From Caldifarciminota bacterium (GTDB lineage: Bacteria > WOR-3 > Hydrothermia > WGAB01): a stretch of 9,376 bases of DNA. The stretch's first letter is position 1, and the number at the start of each line of letters is the position of its first letter. The notes below the pieces were generated by a model that was given only the letters and a program-made list of their open reading frames with translations, did no database searches and was not told where the DNA came from. Made by a program: the position numbers and the translations under genes. This document shows, piece by piece, positions 1 through 8,037 of this stretch. The stretch covers positions 1 through 9,376 of the forward strand of contig WGAB01000243.1 of the NCBI GenBank assembly GCA_015489295.1, written 5' to 3'.

Positions 1-2
1 CC

Positions 3-65
3 CCGGACGACAACCTCTGGGTCCCCTTGCTTGCCGGCCTCGTGCTCGGGGGCGTACACCTTTGA
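3..65 (+). CDS. C-terminal end of an upstream membrane protein (possibly DGK1/VTE5/dolichol-kinase-like), partial
   Basis: An open frame enters from the left edge and ends at TGA 63-65, giving 20 residues: a DDNLWVPLLAG segment followed by a short hydrophobic tail (LVLGGVHL). The end lies 16 bp before the next start, and that gene's ribosome binding site begins right after the stop codon, as expected for an operon neighbour. From memory, a DDNL-x-(V/I)-P-L motif near the C terminus occurs in bacterial and plant diacylglycerol/phytol/dolichol kinase-like membrane proteins (the SEC59/DGK1/VTE5 group), which would make this a lipid or polyprenol kinase. The match is short, so the coding call is moderately secure and the family assignment tentative. 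Confidence 0.5.
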   Translation, partial: PDDNLWVPLLAGLVLGGVHL

Positions 66-67
66 AA

Positions 68-73
68 AGGAGG
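68..73 (+). promoter_or_regulatory. Strong Shine-Dalgarno of the foldase gene
   Basis: AGGAGG sits 8 nt before ATG 82. It decides the start: the same frame stays open upstream to an ATG at 31, but that start would overlap the previous gene and put 17 non-hydrophobic residues ahead of a typical signal peptide. Confidence 0.85.
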
Positions 74-1333
74 AGATACCTATGAGGCGCATCCCGTGGC
101 TCATCCTGCTGGCGCTGGGCGTCGCCTTTGCAAACCCCCAGGAACTCCTGGAAAACGCCCGGGATCTGGAACAAAAGGGCCTGATTTCCCAGGCCTACAC
201 GCTCCTGCACCAGGCCCTGAAGGAAAACCCCAAAAAGGATGTGCGGTTTGAGATCCTCACCGAACTCGCCGCTCTCGAACTCAGCAAAGACCCCGTGAAG
301 AACCCGGACAGCGCCCTGGTGCACCTGATGCAGGCCAAGTCCCTGTACGGCGAAAACTACCGGAAGATGGACCGCGTGTACTACCTGCTGGGCCTCACCT
401 ACATGGAACTGGGCCGGTATGTGGATGCCGCCCGGGCCTTTGAAACCGTGGCCACGCGGTTCCCCAAGAGCCCGTACTTTGAAGACGCCCTGGACGGCGT
501 GGAAGAGGCCTTCAAAAAGAACTTCAAAGAGGTGGAGGCCATCGCCGGCGATGTGCCGATCACCAAGGTGGAAGTGGACGCCCGCATTGAGGAGATGCCG
601 CCGTTGTTCCGGGGCAAGTACGAAACGCCCGAGGGCCGCAAGCAGCTCCTGGACCGGATGATTGACGAGATTCTGATGACCAAGGAGGCGGAGGCCCGCA
701 AACTGGACCTCAAAGAAGGGGTGCGCCAGCAACTGAAGCGGGCCCGGGCCCAGATCCTGCAGCGGGCCCTGTACGAGGAAGAGGTCCGCAAAAAGGTCCA
801 GATCTCCGACAGCGACATTGAAAAGTACTACCGGCAGCACAAGGACGAGTTCAAGGTGCCGGCCCGGGCCGACATCCGCCGGATCGTGGTGGACACCCGG
901 GACGAGGCCGAAGAGATCCTGCGGCTGCTCCGACAGGGGGCACCCTTTGACTCATTGGCCAAGGCCCGGTCCAAGGCCCCGGAGGCCGCCAATGGCGGCC
1001 TGATCCGCGGGTTCACGCCCTCCACCAAACCCGAGGAGATCGCCAAGGTGGTGTTCCGCATGAAGGAGGGCCAGATTTCGGACATCATCCCTCTCAAGGA
1101 CGGCAAGTTCGCCATCGTGAAACTGGAAAAACTCACGCCCGAGTCGTACCGGCCCCTGAAGGCCGTGCGCCACACCATTGAGAACAAACTGCGGCGGGAA
1201 GCCGAAAGGAAGCGCTGGGAAGCGTTCCGCCAGGAACTGCGCAAGAAGTACGGCGTGAAGTACCAGAGCGACCTGGCCAAGCAGGCCCAGGAACTGGAAC
1301 AGCGGTTCGGCATCCAGCTGCAGGACACCACCG

Positions 1334-2706
<1,373 letters not shown>

Positions 2707-2707
2707 G

Positions 2708-2714
2708 AAAGGAG
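2708..2714 (+). promoter_or_regulatory. Shine-Dalgarno of nuoF
   Basis: AAAGGAG lies 7 nt before GTG 2722, just after the tgt stop at 2704-2706. It supports the GTG start and gives nuoF its own initiation site within the operon. Confidence 0.75.
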
Positions 2715-2721
2715 CGGTTCT

Positions 2722-3984
2722 GTGAGCGTCCCCAGGGATTATCGGCCCCTCTTGCTGCGGAACCAGGGCAACGAAAAGGCCCGGCATCTGGACCATTACC
2801 TGGCCCATGGCGGCTACACCGCCCTGAAGAAGGCCCTGTTTGAGATGACCCCCAAGGATGTGATCCAGGAGGTGATGGCCTCCAACCTGCGGGGCCGGGG
2901 CGGCGCCGGCTTTCCCACGGGCCTGAAGTGGAGCTTCGTGCCCAAGGACACCGACCAGCCCAAGTACGTGGTGGTCAACGCCGACGAGGGCGAGCCCGGC
3001 ACCTTCAAGGACCGCGACATCCTGCGCTTTGATCCCCACCTCATGATTGAGGGGGCGCTGATTGCGGCCTATGCCATCGGCGCCCGGGAAACCTACATCT
3101 ACATCCGGGCCGAATACTACGCCGAGTACCGGATCCTGCTGGAGGAAATCGAGGCGGCCTACAAAAAGAACCTGCTGGGCCACAGCATCCTGGGCAGCAA
3201 CTTTGACCACGACATGTATGTGTTCCTGGGGGCCGGGGCCTACATCTGCGGCGAGGAAACCGCGCTGCTGGAATCCCTGGAGGGCAAGCAGGGGCAGCCC
3301 CGGCTGCGGCCGCCGTATCCGGCCACCTACGGCCTCTACGGCCACCCCACCGTGGTCAACAATGTGGAAACCCTGGCCAACGTGCCCTTCATCATTGAAA
3401 AGGGTGCCCGGTGGTACACCCAGTTCGGCACCGAAAAGAGCACCGGGCCCAAGATCTTTTCTATTTCAGGCGCCGTGCAGAAGCCCGGCAACTACGAGTT
3501 TCCCCTGGGATCACTGACCCTGGGGGAGTTGATCTACGAGGTGGCCCAGGGCGGACCGCCGGGCCGGAAGATCATTGGGGCCTTCCCCGGTGGCATCTCG
3601 GCGCCGGTCCTCACCCCCGAGGAGTTTGACACCCCCCTGGATTTTGAGAGCCTGGCCGCGAAAAAGACCATGCTGGGCTCGGGGGCCGTCATGGTCATGG
3701 ACGACAGCTTCAGCCCGGTCACCTACGCCCGGCGCATGGTGCAGTTTTTCAGCCACGAGTCCTGCGGCAAGTGCACGCCCTGCCGCGAGGGGGTGCCCTG
3801 GCTCCTCAAGATCATGCGGAAGATAGAGGCGGGCAAGGGCACCCAGCACGACCTTCATCTGCTGCACAATGTCGCCGACGGCATTGAGGGTACCACCTTC
3901 TGCCCCCTGGGCCATTCGGCGGCCGTGGTGCTCAAGTCCTTCCTGGACAAGTTCCCCGAGGCCTTTGAGGCGGCCGTAAAGTAG
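2722..3984 (+). CDS. nuoF: NADH-quinone oxidoreductase subunit F (complex I NADH/FMN/N3 subunit)
   Basis: A 420-residue flavoprotein that oxidises NADH at FMN and passes electrons to a [4Fe-4S] cluster in the peripheral arm of complex I. The nucleotide site shows as GRGGAGFPTGLKW (58-70), NADEGEPGTFKDR (86-98) and GAGAYICGEETALLESLEG (170-188). The cluster ligands are Cys348, Cys351, Cys354 (SCGKCTPCREG) and Cys394 (TFCPLG). Length fits plain NuoF/Nqo1 (about 420-445). There is no thioredoxin-like N-terminal extension and no extra ferredoxin domain, as would be seen in HydB-type bifurcating hydrogenase subunits, although a diaphorase subunit of another complex cannot be excluded. The usual partners NuoE and NuoG are not adjacent: tgt lies before and an FMN reductase after. 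The gene is therefore either detached from a main nuo cluster or serves another NADH-dependent complex. GTG start with a good Shine-Dalgarno. Confidence 0.93.
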   Translation: MSVPRDYRPLLLRNQGNEKARHLDHYLAHGGYTALKKALFEMTPKDVIQEVMASNLRGRGGAGFPTGLKWSFVPKDTDQPKYVVVNADEGEPGTFKDRDILRFDPHLMIEGALIAAYAIGARETYIYIRAEYYAEYRILLEEIEAAYKKNLLGHSILGSNFDHDMYVFLGAGAYICGEETALLESLEGKQGQPRLRPPYPATYGLYGHPTVVNNVETLANVPFIIEKGARWYTQFGTEKSTGPKIFSISGAVQKPGNYEFPLGSLTLGELIYEVAQGGPPGRKIIGAFPGGISAPVLTPEEFDTPLDFESLAAKKTMLGSGAVMVMDDSFSPVTYARRMVQFFSHESCGKCTPCREGVPWLLKIMRKIEAGKGTQHDLHLLHNVADGIEGTTFCPLGHSAAVVLKSFLDKFPEAFEAAVK

Positions 3985-3986
3985 CC

Positions 3987-4613
3987 ATGGACCGCGCTCC
4001 CCACTTCCTGGCCTTTCAGGGGTCACCGCGCAAGGAACAGGGCCACACCCACCGGCTGCTCCGGGAAACCCTACGGGGCATCGAAGATGCCGGGGGTTCC
4101 TGGAAACTGATCCATCTCATCGATGTGCCCATCCGGCCGTGTTTGGGGTGCTACTCCGAGGACCCGACCTCCTGCAATCCCCGGCACTGTACCGAGGGGC
4201 AGCTGGCCGACGGCATGAAGGGCATCCACCAGAGTCTTTTGGCCGCCGACGGCCTGGTGCTGGCAACGCCGGTATACTGGTTTGGTCCTTCGGGCTGGGT
4301 CAAGAACTTCGTGGACCGGCTCACCTCCCTGGAGAACGTGGGCAAACTCCTGGAGGGGAAAATCGCCGGGGTGCTGGCCTGTGCCGAGGAGGCCGGGGCG
4401 GCCCACACCCTGATGCACCTGATGGCCATCCTCAACGACATGGGCCTGCTGTTTCCTCCGTACTCCCTGGTGTATCACGTGGGGCGGGAACCGGTGGAAC
4501 AAGATCCCGAGGCCCTGCAGGACGCGTACCGTTTGGGGCTCAATCTGGTTCGGCTGTACCGCCTGGCAGGGAACCAGACCTGGCGGCCGGAATTAGAGGG
4601 ACACCAGGGATAG
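3987..4613 (+). CDS. Flavodoxin-fold NAD(P)H-dependent FMN reductase / iron-sulfur-flavoprotein-like protein
   Basis: A 208-residue cytoplasmic protein of the NADPH-dependent FMN reductase family. FQGSPRKEQGHTHRLL (10-25) matches the GSPR phosphate-binding loop, and ADGLVLATPVYWFGPSGWVKNFVDRL (87-112) is the characteristic ATPVYW..P...K.F.DR segment contacting the isoalloxazine ring. Between them are four cysteines, Cys52, Cys55, Cys63 and Cys68 (C-x2-C-x7-C-x4-C). Relatives usually have C-x2-C-x2-C or C-x2-C-x2-C-x5-7-C here, the latter holding a [4Fe-4S] cluster in iron-sulfur flavoproteins, so a metal site is possible but the spacing is not canonical. The start is 2 bp after the nuoF stop with only a weak, distant GAGG, suggesting coupled translation with nuoF. 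Its last 21 bp overlap the convergent regulator gene. The electron acceptor is unknown; a link to the NADH-oxidising neighbour is suggestive only. Confidence 0.85.
   Translation: MDRAPHFLAFQGSPRKEQGHTHRLLRETLRGIEDAGGSWKLIHLIDVPIRPCLGCYSEDPTSCNPRHCTEGQLADGMKGIHQSLLAADGLVLATPVYWFGPSGWVKNFVDRLTSLENVGKLLEGKIAGVLACAEEAGAAHTLMHLMAILNDMGLLFPPYSLVYHVGREPVEQDPEALQDAYRLGLNLVRLYRLAGNQTWRPELEGHQG
4544..4578. repeat. Inverted repeat at the convergent gene ends (candidate 3' hairpin)
   Basis: TCTGGTTC (4544-4551) and GAACCAGA (4571-4578) form a perfect 8-bp stem with a 19-nt loop. It lies inside the last part of the FMN reductase gene and, on the opposite strand, starts 14 bp beyond the regulator's stop codon (4593-4595). 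No T-run follows on either strand, so it is not a standard intrinsic terminator. It could still serve as a 3' end or stability hairpin for the regulator mRNA, or be chance. Confidence 0.35.
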
Positions 4614-7600
4614 GAGGCCCAGGCGCTTCAAGCGTTCCATTCCCTGGGGAGAGAAGCCGGCGAAGAACTCGCTTTCCACGAACCCCTGGAGCACCTTTCG
4701 GGCCTGGGCCTGGTCGCCGAGGGCCAGAAGAGCCTCCAGGGTTCGAAGGATTCCCCGTTCGTCGCTGGCGTTCCATCGGCGGATCTCGCGGGCGTACTCC
4801 AGGGCTTCCAGGGGTTTGCCCTGGGCCAGCGCCTGTTCCGCCAGCCAATCCAGGGCGGCCACCAAGGGCGGCACCACCCGGGTATCCATTTCCTCTTCCA
4901 GCACGGGATGGCTCAGATTGGCCAGGAAGCGGCCGCGGCGGGCCACGGTCAGCGCCCGCAGGAACCACTGGCGCGCGCGGGCTGCGTCGCCCTGTTCCCG
5001 CGCCTCCAGACCCTGTTTCAGGGCATCGCCAAACTCCCAGAGATCCACCCAGATCCGGTCCCAGTGCAGGGCCAGGGTGTGCTCGGTAAAGTGCACGATC
5101 TCGCCCAGGGCCTGGCGGAGTTTCGAGAGCACATTATGGAACGCCCCCCGGACCCGGTCGGGATTGGCCTCCGGCCAGAGCCATTCCATGGCCTCGTCTC
5201 GGGCCAGGGCCCGGCGCTCGACCAGGAGGAGGGCGAGGAGCGTGCGTTCCTTCTGGAATCCCACATCTACCGGTCGGCCCCGGTGCAGCACGGTGAACTC
5301 GCCGAAGAGGTACATCCGGTAATCGCTCTCCCGGGCCAGGATGCGCTGCAGGGTCCGGTGGAACTCCTCGGAGGCTTTATAGGCCTGCAGGGTTACCGCC
5401 AGGGCCTTCACCCGGGCCCGGCCCACGTGGGAAAGCAGGGCCTCGGCGCCCTGTTCAAACCACCGGGGAATCCTCAGCAGCAGTCCGGCGAATACCCAGA
5501 GTTTCCAGGGAAAGGGGAACCGGGCCAGGGCCTCTTCGGCCCATCGTTCCAGGTCCTGAGGGAGCCATTCGCCCTCCCATACCTGGTACAGGTGGTGCAG
5601 GAACTCCAGCATCCGGCGTTCCTTTTCCGAAAGTTCCAGGTGTTCGGTTTCCAGGCCCCGGAGATGGCTGTAGCCCTCGGCCCACCGGTTCAGGGCGAAG
5701 GCATAGAACGCGAGGTATGCGTAAACATCCGGAAGGGTATAGGGGTACCGGCGGAAGGTGGGCAGGAAGCTCCGGGCCAGGGCGTAGCCCCGTTCCGGAT
5801 CGGTCCACAGGTAGAGTTCCAGCAGGGCCAGGGTGGCGTTCAGGCTCTGAAACAGGTGGCCTGCGGTTTCGGCTTCATGCTGGATCTCGTGGAGCAGGGT
5901 GGTGGCCTCGTCGAAACGGCCTTGCCAGAGGGCCAGTTCGGCCTGGGCTTCCCGGGCAAGGCGCCGGATCATAGGATGGGTCACCCCCTCGGCCAGGTGC
6001 ACCAGATCCTCGGAGGTGCGGAGCCAGAGATCATGGATACCCATTTCCCAGGCGGCGCTGCGGATATTCTGGAGGGCCTGGGCCTGGTACAGGCGGCTCC
6101 CAGAGCGGCGGGCCCATTCCAGGGCCACCTGAAAGTGGTCCAGGGCCGTAGCGGTTTCCCCCTTTTCCCAGGCGATCTTGCCCAATTGCGTGGTAATCAG
6201 GAAACCGGTGGTGGGCTCCAGGTCGGAGGCGCTGAGCCCCTGCTCCAGTTCCCGGAGACGCTCGGGATGCCCCTGCCGAAACTCCAGAAGCAGGCGGAGG
6301 CAGTGGAGGGTTTGGCGGTTCCGGGGATTGAGTTCCGCCGTTACCGGTTCCACCTGCCGGAGCCAGGCCTCGGCCCGATCGAGGTCTCCCTGGCCCAGGG
6401 CGTCGTGGACCAGGGAGGCCACCACTTCCGCCAGGGCGTTGGGATAGCGCTGAAGTTCCGGGGATTCCAGAAGGGTCTCCAGCATCCGCCGCCCCTCGGC
6501 ACTGGACCGGGAAAGCCGTACGAGTTTGGCCCGGAAGATCTCCAGGCGAATCCGGTCGCGGGGGTGCAGGGTGCCCGGCGTGCTGCTGGTCAGCACGTAG
6601 TTGGCCAGGCGTTCGGCGGTTTCATGGGCACCGCGGAAGGCCAGGTCGCCCAGAACCTGGCGGATCTTGGGCACCCAGAGGGGGCGGGGTGGCACCTGGA
6701 AATCGGTGAACAGGCGGGCCACCAGGAAGGGATCGGGCCGGGGGAGGGTCATGAGGACCTCCACCAGCCAGGTCAAAATCTCCTGGCGTTCGGAGGGGGT
6801 GATTTCCTGGAGCACCACCCGCTGCATGAGGGGATGGAAAAACGCCACCCCCTGCTCCTGGGGTCGCAGGAGGCCGTGGGCGATCAACCGTGCGAGGCCC
6901 TCCATCCGGGGGTGGTGCTTCAGGGCTTCCACCACACTGTGGGGCGCCACCGTGCCCAAAAGGGCAAACACCTTGAGCGTCTGCTTTTCCGGTTCCGACA
7001 GGGCCTGGTACCGGCTGTGGATCAGGTTGTGGACACTGGGGTGCTCGGCGAAGATCTCGGCCAGGTACCCGTGGTACTGCCACGCCTCACCCCGGCGCAC
7101 CAGCAGGTTTCGCTGAACGCTGAGCCGCAGGGCTTCTTCCACAAAGAAGGGAATGCCGCGGGTGTTCTCGTAGAGGTCTTCGAGGAACCCCCGGGGAGGA
7201 TCGGTCTGCAGCACCTGGGCTAAAAGATCGTGGACCTGCTGGCGGTTCAGGGGTTCCAGGTGCTGGGTACGCCAGGTATCGGCGGGCAGGGTCTCCTGCA
7301 GTGGCGCCAGGCGGGTGGTCATGTGGTCCCGGGTGGTCAGGAGGAAAAGGATCGGGTGGCGCACCAGGGCCTGGATCCGGAGGAAGAGTTGTTCCAGGGA
7401 GCCCTGGTCCAGGACATGGAGATCGTCCAGGTGGAACACCACGGGTCGGCGGGCCAGGACAAGCCGCAGGGCCTCGCCGGGGTCGGTAGGCTTCGACCGG
7501 CGGGTTTTGTAAAAGGGCACGCACAACCGGAGGATCTGGTGGGCCAGGGGTTCCCAGTGGGGTTCGGTAACCTGCAGCTGGAGCACGGCGAACCTTCGGG

Positions 7601-7775
7601 CCTGGGAAAGGGGCCGCAGGAATTCGGAAACCAGGCGGGTTTTGCCGATGCCCAGGGGCCCCAGCAGGAAGACGGCGTAGCCGGACTTTCGGGTGAGTAC
7701 GCGATCCAGGTCAGCCTGAAGCGAGCGGAGATCTTCTTCGCGACCGACGAAGGGGAGGGGCACCGGGAGGGCCAT
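4593..7775 (-). CDS. Large SARP-type transcriptional regulator with N-terminal ATPase and C-terminal winged helix + BTAD
   Basis: A 1060-residue ATP-dependent regulator. Residues 9-13 (FVGRE) open an AAA/STAND-like ATPase: Walker A GPLGIGKT (39-46), Walker B VVFHLDDLH (112-120), sensor-like LLTTRD (145-150) and a downstream GIPFFVEEAL segment (207-216). About 255-815 is helical and TPR-like (for example LGKIAWEKGETATALDHFQVALEWA), probably for ligand or partner sensing. About 820-910 is an OmpR/SARP-type winged helix (MYLFGEFTVLHRGRPVDVGF, then LLALLLVERRALARDEAMEWLWPE, then GAFHNVLSKLRQALG). The rest resembles a bacterial transcriptional activation domain. In classic actinobacterial SARPs the DNA-binding domain is N-terminal; here it follows the ATPase and sensor, as in MalT/LuxR-type LAL regulators. 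AGGAG lies 7 nt before ATG 7775. The gene sits 33 bp behind tRNA-Ser and probably shares its transcript. Ligand and targets are unknown; the divergent secreted-protein gene is one candidate target. Confidence 0.88.
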   Translation of the reverse strand: MALPVPLPFVGREEDLRSLQADLDRVLTRKSGYAVFLLGPLGIGKTRLVSEFLRPLSQARRFAVLQLQVTEPHWEPLAHQILRLCVPFYKTRRSKPTDPGEALRLVLARRPVVFHLDDLHVLDQGSLEQLFLRIQALVRHPILFLLTTRDHMTTRLAPLQETLPADTWRTQHLEPLNRQQVHDLLAQVLQTDPPRGFLEDLYENTRGIPFFVEEALRLSVQRNLLVRRGEAWQYHGYLAEIFAEHPSVHNLIHSRYQALSEPEKQTLKVFALLGTVAPHSVVEALKHHPRMEGLARLIAHGLLRPQEQGVAFFHPLMQRVVLQEITPSERQEILTWLVEVLMTLPRPDPFLVARLFTDFQVPPRPLWVPKIRQVLGDLAFRGAHETAERLANYVLTSSTPGTLHPRDRIRLEIFRAKLVRLSRSSAEGRRMLETLLESPELQRYPNALAEVVASLVHDALGQGDLDRAEAWLRQVEPVTAELNPRNRQTLHCLRLLLEFRQGHPERLRELEQGLSASDLEPTTGFLITTQLGKIAWEKGETATALDHFQVALEWARRSGSRLYQAQALQNIRSAAWEMGIHDLWLRTSEDLVHLAEGVTHPMIRRLAREAQAELALWQGRFDEATTLLHEIQHEAETAGHLFQSLNATLALLELYLWTDPERGYALARSFLPTFRRYPYTLPDVYAYLAFYAFALNRWAEGYSHLRGLETEHLELSEKERRMLEFLHHLYQVWEGEWLPQDLERWAEEALARFPFPWKLWVFAGLLLRIPRWFEQGAEALLSHVGRARVKALAVTLQAYKASEEFHRTLQRILARESDYRMYLFGEFTVLHRGRPVDVGFQKERTLLALLLVERRALARDEAMEWLWPEANPDRVRGAFHNVLSKLRQALGEIVHFTEHTLALHWDRIWVDLWEFGDALKQGLEAREQGDAARARQWFLRALTVARRGRFLANLSHPVLEEEMDTRVVPPLVAALDWLAEQALAQGKPLEALEYAREIRRWNASDERGILRTLEALLALGDQAQARKVLQGFVESEFFAGFSPQGMERLKRLGLLSLVSL

Positions 7776-7782
7776 CGAACCG

Positions 7783-7787
7783 CTCCT
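7783..7787 (-). promoter_or_regulatory. Shine-Dalgarno of the regulator gene
   Basis: On the minus strand AGGAG lies 7 nt before ATG 7775, inside the 33-bp gap between the tRNA 3' end and the regulator. It fixes the regulator start. Confidence 0.75.
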
Positions 7788-7808
7788 GATTGACGGGCCA
7801 ACGAGAAG

Positions 7809-7898
7809 CGGAGAGGGTGGGATTCGAACCCACGGTCCCGGGGCTACCGGGACAACGGCTTAGCAAGCCGCCGCCTTCGACCGCTCGGCCACCTCTCC
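7809..7898 (-). tRNA. tRNA-Ser (anticodon GCU)
   Basis: A 90-nt class II tRNA. The acceptor stem pairs GGAGAGG (plus 7892-7898) with CCTCTCC (plus 7810-7816), with G as discriminator (7809). The T-arm is GTGGG-TTCGAAT-CCCAC (7817-7833). The long variable arm has a stem built on GTCCCGG/CCGGGAC, as expected for serine. The anticodon stem is GCGGC/GCCGC with loop TTGCTAA, giving anticodon GCU, which reads AGC/AGU. The next bases are CTT, so CCA is not encoded and must be added after processing. The gene has its own promoter-like sequence upstream and no terminator before the regulator, so the 3' end probably arises by endonuclease cleavage of a longer transcript. Confidence 0.96.
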
Positions 7899-7909
7899 GT
7901 GGTTTTCAA

Positions 7910-7937
7910 AATATACAGCCTCTTTCAACGGGTGCAA
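7910..7937 (-). promoter_or_regulatory. Sigma70-like promoter for tRNA-Ser (and probably the regulator)
   Basis: On the minus strand TTGCAC (plus 7932-7937) is followed after 16 bp by TATATT (plus 7910-7915). Both hexamers are close to consensus, and the -10 lies 11 bp before the mature tRNA 5' end, leaving a very short leader as is common for tRNA genes. It is the most A+T-rich spot in the neighbourhood. No second promoter is apparent before the regulator. Confidence 0.6.
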
Positions 7938-7938
7938 C

Positions 7939-7946
7939 CACCGGTG
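7939..7946. promoter_or_regulatory. CACCGGTG palindrome next to the tRNA promoter (candidate operator)
   Basis: A perfect 8-bp palindrome lies 1 bp upstream of the -35 hexamer of the minus-strand promoter, between the two divergent promoters. Its position would suit a regulator acting on either side. In G+C-rich DNA an 8-bp palindrome can easily be chance. Confidence 0.25.
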
Positions 7947-7984
7947 TTCGGCCTGCTCCCCCGGATGAGACGCTGGTTCGTTGC

Positions 7985-8013
7985 TTGACCACACCTCGGT
8001 TCCACGATAAGAT
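7985..8013 (+). promoter_or_regulatory. Sigma70-like promoter for the secreted-protein gene
   Basis: TTGACC (7985-7990) and TAAGAT (8008-8013) are separated by 17 bp, and the -10 lies 24 bp before GTG 8038. This leaves room for a short leader with the Shine-Dalgarno. GGTTC repeats at 7975-7979 and 7998-8002 flank the -35 with a 23-bp period and might bind an activator. The -10 matches consensus at 4 of 6 positions. Confidence 0.45.
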
Positions 8014-8022
8014 AAGCCTGCC

Positions 8023-8030
8023 AAGGAGGA
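8023..8030 (+). promoter_or_regulatory. Strong Shine-Dalgarno deciding a GTG start
   Basis: AAGGAGGA ends 7 nt before GTG 8038, the start that opens a signal peptide. A nearer GTG at 8031 is in another frame and directly abuts the motif, so it is not used. Confidence 0.8.
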
Positions 8031-8037
8031 GTGTATC

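Noticed and set aside
31..81. Upstream ATG at 31 for the foldase
   Set aside because: It lacks a Shine-Dalgarno, overlaps the previous gene's end and would bury the signal peptide. ATG 82 has AGGAGG at ideal spacing.
4614..4660. Small GC hairpin (CGCT-TCA-AGCG) after the + strand operon as a terminator
   Set aside because: Only a 4-bp stem with no T-run, and it lies within the regulator's coding sequence.
4139..5089. 316-codon + strand frame across the FMN reductase end and the regulator end
   Set aside because: Pro/Gly/Arg-rich low-complexity translation overlapping two real genes in other frames.
4908..7223. A 771-codon open frame on the + strand opposite the regulator
   Set aside because: Its translation is Gly/Gln/Pro-rich without recognisable motifs, while the minus strand encodes clear ATPase and winged-helix domains. 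It mirrors the G+C-biased codon positions of the real gene.
7809..7898. tRNA-Ser as an attachment site for an integrated element
   Set aside because: No integrase, no direct repeat of the tRNA 3' end and no compositional break are visible in the window.
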